Below, one piece after another: positions 6,211-7,355 of a stretch of 7,355 bases of DNA. The first letter of the stretch is position 1. Each line of letters begins with the position of its first letter. This DNA is from Candidatus Atribacteria bacterium (GTDB lineage Bacteria > Atribacterota > Phoenicimicrobiia > Phoenicimicrobiales > Stramentimicrobiaceae), in contig JAFGSC010000042.1 of NCBI GenBank assembly GCA_016934875.1, positions 1 through 7,355 of the forward strand. The letters are read 5' to 3'. The notes under the pieces are model-generated. The model did no database searches. It saw only the letters and a list, made by a program, of their open reading frames with translations, and had not been told where the DNA came from. The position numbers and the translations under genes were made by a program.

Positions 6211-6242
6211 TAAGATTATATTTAGAAGATTTGCTAATCTTA
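6211..6242 (+). promoter_or_regulatory. inverted repeat with competing arms before fusA
   Basis: TAAGATTA (6211-6218) and TAATCTTA (6235-6242) form a perfect 8-bp inverted repeat around a 16-base loop. Inside the loop, AAGATT (6226-6231) can instead pair with AATCTT (6236-6241) around the four-base loop TGCT, and a third copy, TAAGATT (6184-6190), lies further upstream. Only one arm can use the AATCTT strand at a time. The structure ends just before the GA-rich tract ahead of fusA. There is no T-run, so it is not a terminator. Function is unknown. Confidence 0.4.
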
Positions 6243-6245
6243 GAA

Positions 6246-6255
6246 GAGAGAGAAG
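6246..6255 (+). promoter_or_regulatory. GA-rich tract, presumed ribosome binding site of fusA
   Basis: AGAGAGAGAA-type purine sequence 6 bases before the ATG at 6262 and 15 before the ATG at 6271. Unlike the AGGTGG sites of rpsL and rpsG, it has no GG pair. It favours the first ATG, but weakly. Confidence 0.4.
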
Positions 6256-6261
6256 AAAGAA

Positions 6262-7355
6262 ATGCTATCTATGACTCAAGCAATTGAGCTTAAAAAAGTT
6301 AGAAATATTGGAATTATGGCGCATATTGATGCAGGGAAAACTACAGTGACCGAAAGAATCTTGTACTATACTGGAAGAGTGCATAGAATGGGAGAAGTAC
6401 ACGAAGGCTCTGCAACCATGGATTGGATGCCACAGGAAAAAGAAAGGGGTATTACTATTACGAGTGCTGTGACTACAACTTTCTGGAAAGGTTTTCAAAT
6501 TAATATTATTGATACGCCAGGGCATGTAGACTTTACTGTTGAGGTTGAGAGATCGTTAAGAGTTCTTGATGGAGCCGTAGCTGTGTTTTGCGCTGTAGGA
6601 GGCGTAGAGCCTCAATCAGAAACTGTTTGGTACCAGGCGGATCGCTATCATGTTCCCAGAATGGCTTTTATTAATAAAATGGATCGTGTAGGTGCCGATT
6701 TTGAAGGTACAGTACAAATGATTAAAGAAAAATTTTCAGTCATTCCAGCCGTGATACAGTTGCCCTGGGGAAGTGAAGGAAATTTTCGAGGAATCATTGA
6801 TGTTATTCACATGAAAGCTTATTCTTATATTACTGATGACCTAGGAGTGAATTACAAAACCGTTGAGATACCCAATGATTATATTGAAAAGGCAAAAAAA
6901 GCAAAAAAGAAGTTAATCGAAATATTAGCTGAAGAAGATGAACTGCTTTTGGAGGATTACCTGGACGGCAAGGAAATCAGCATTGAAAGAATTCATCAAA
7001 CCATTAGACAAGGTACGATTCAGAATCGTCTTATTCCTGTCTTGTGTGGAGCAGCCTTAAAAAATAAAGGGATTCAGTTGCTTTTAGATGCTGTAACCCG
7101 GTATTTTCCTTCTCCTCTTGAAGTGCCCTCTGTTAAAGGTGAAAACCCGTTAAGCGGGAAAGAGGTTGTAAGGAAAACGGATGTTGAAGAACCTTTATCT
7201 GCGCTTGTTTTTAAAGTGATGACAGACCCGTTCTTTGGAAAATTAAGTTTTGTTAGGGTTTATTCTGGTGTACTGGAAGAAGGTTCGTATGTTTACAATT
7301 CTACACAGAATGTCAGAGAGAGAGTGAATAGGTTGGTAAAAGTTCATGCTGATCA
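6262..7355 (+). CDS. fusA: elongation factor G (3'-truncated by window)
   Basis: Translational GTPase that drives tRNA-mRNA translocation and, with ribosome recycling factor, splits ribosomes. The frame is open from 6262 to the window end: 364 complete codons, about half of the usual 690-700 residues. Visible are the P-loop AHIDAGKTT (20-28), the switch-I segment KERGITITSA (60-69), DTPGH (84-88), NKMD (138-141), the G5-like GAALKNKG (263-270), the G' subdomain between G4 and G5 (about 160-250), and the start of domain II from PLSALVFKVMTDPFFGKL. All GTPase motifs are intact; the residue after the P-loop threonines is Val (GKTTVTER), where Thr is common. Starts at 6262 and 6271 are both in frame. 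The second gives a more typical N-terminus (10 residues before RNIGI), but the only purine tract (about 6246-6255) is better spaced for 6262, which I chose. That tract is GA-rich and lacks GGAGG. Third gene of the str group, where the main EF-G is expected. Confidence 0.98.
   Translation, partial: MLSMTQAIELKKVRNIGIMAHIDAGKTTVTERILYYTGRVHRMGEVHEGSATMDWMPQEKERGITITSAVTTTFWKGFQINIIDTPGHVDFTVEVERSLRVLDGAVAVFCAVGGVEPQSETVWYQADRYHVPRMAFINKMDRVGADFEGTVQMIKEKFSVIPAVIQLPWGSEGNFRGIIDVIHMKAYSYITDDLGVNYKTVEIPNDYIEKAKKAKKKLIEILAEEDELLLEDYLDGKEISIERIHQTIRQGTIQNRLIPVLCGAALKNKGIQLLLDAVTRYFPSPLEVPSVKGENPLSGKEVVRKTDVEEPLSALVFKVMTDPFFGKLSFVRVYSGVLEEGSYVYNSTQNVRERVNRLVKVHAD

Noticed and set aside
6265..6525. 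Minus-strand open frame of 86 codons opposite fusA
   Set aside because: Antisense to the EF-G GTPase motifs; a shadow frame.
6903..6909. Slippery heptamer A-AAA-AAG in the EF-G reading frame (dnaX-like -1 frameshift site)
   Set aside because: The -1 frame stops after seven codons, there is no evident stimulatory hairpin or upstream GGAGG, and Lys-rich runs are expected in an AT-rich gene.

Overview
The window is a piece of the bacterial rpoBC-str chromosomal cluster, all on the + strand: the 3' nineteen-twentieths of rpoC (RNA polymerase beta'), then rpsL (S12), rpsG (S7) and the first half of fusA (EF-G). Gene order, product sequence and intergenic spacing are those of a housekeeping locus. 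No mobile element, CRISPR array, tRNA or rRNA is visible.

Organism: a bacterium with AT-rich DNA, A/T-ending codons and very AT-rich spacers. S12 lacks the roughly 14-residue N-terminal insert of Bacillus, and there is no L7Ae-like gene between rpoC and rpsL, so Bacilli are unlikely. Beta' lacks the SI3 insert of proteobacteria and carries extra sequence where Thermus and Thermotoga beta' carry their large N-terminal insert. I infer a deep-branching, possibly uncultured lineage (Thermotogota/Atribacterota-like is a guess); the phylum cannot be fixed from the window alone.

Layout: 2-4927 rpoC, open at its 5' end; 4928-5229 a 302-bp spacer with a near-consensus sigma70-type promoter (TTGACA, 17 bp, TGn-TAAAAT) and a leader of about 210 nt holding a small hairpin and a weak terminator-like hairpin; 5230-5604 rpsL; 5605-5663 short spacer with a hairpin next to the rpsG ribosome binding site; 5664-6134 rpsG; 6135-6261 spacer with an 8-bp inverted repeat whose right arm can pair with several left arms; 6262-7355 fusA, cut by the window end.

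The products belong to the core transcription and translation machinery: the catalytic RNA polymerase subunit, the decoding-centre protein S12, the 30S head organiser S7 and the translocation GTPase EF-G. The str genes are probably transcribed from their own promoter in the rpoC-rpsL spacer in addition to any read-through from rpoBC.

The most unusual feature is in beta': an extra block of about 330 residues just before the conserved C-terminal segment, built at least partly of three tandem modules of 63-64 residues. These modules align without gaps to a conserved module of the same protein's core, which suggests growth of the insert by internal duplication. A second, N-terminal insert of about 180 residues shows its own internal repeat and a perfect 12-bp in-frame tandem duplication.
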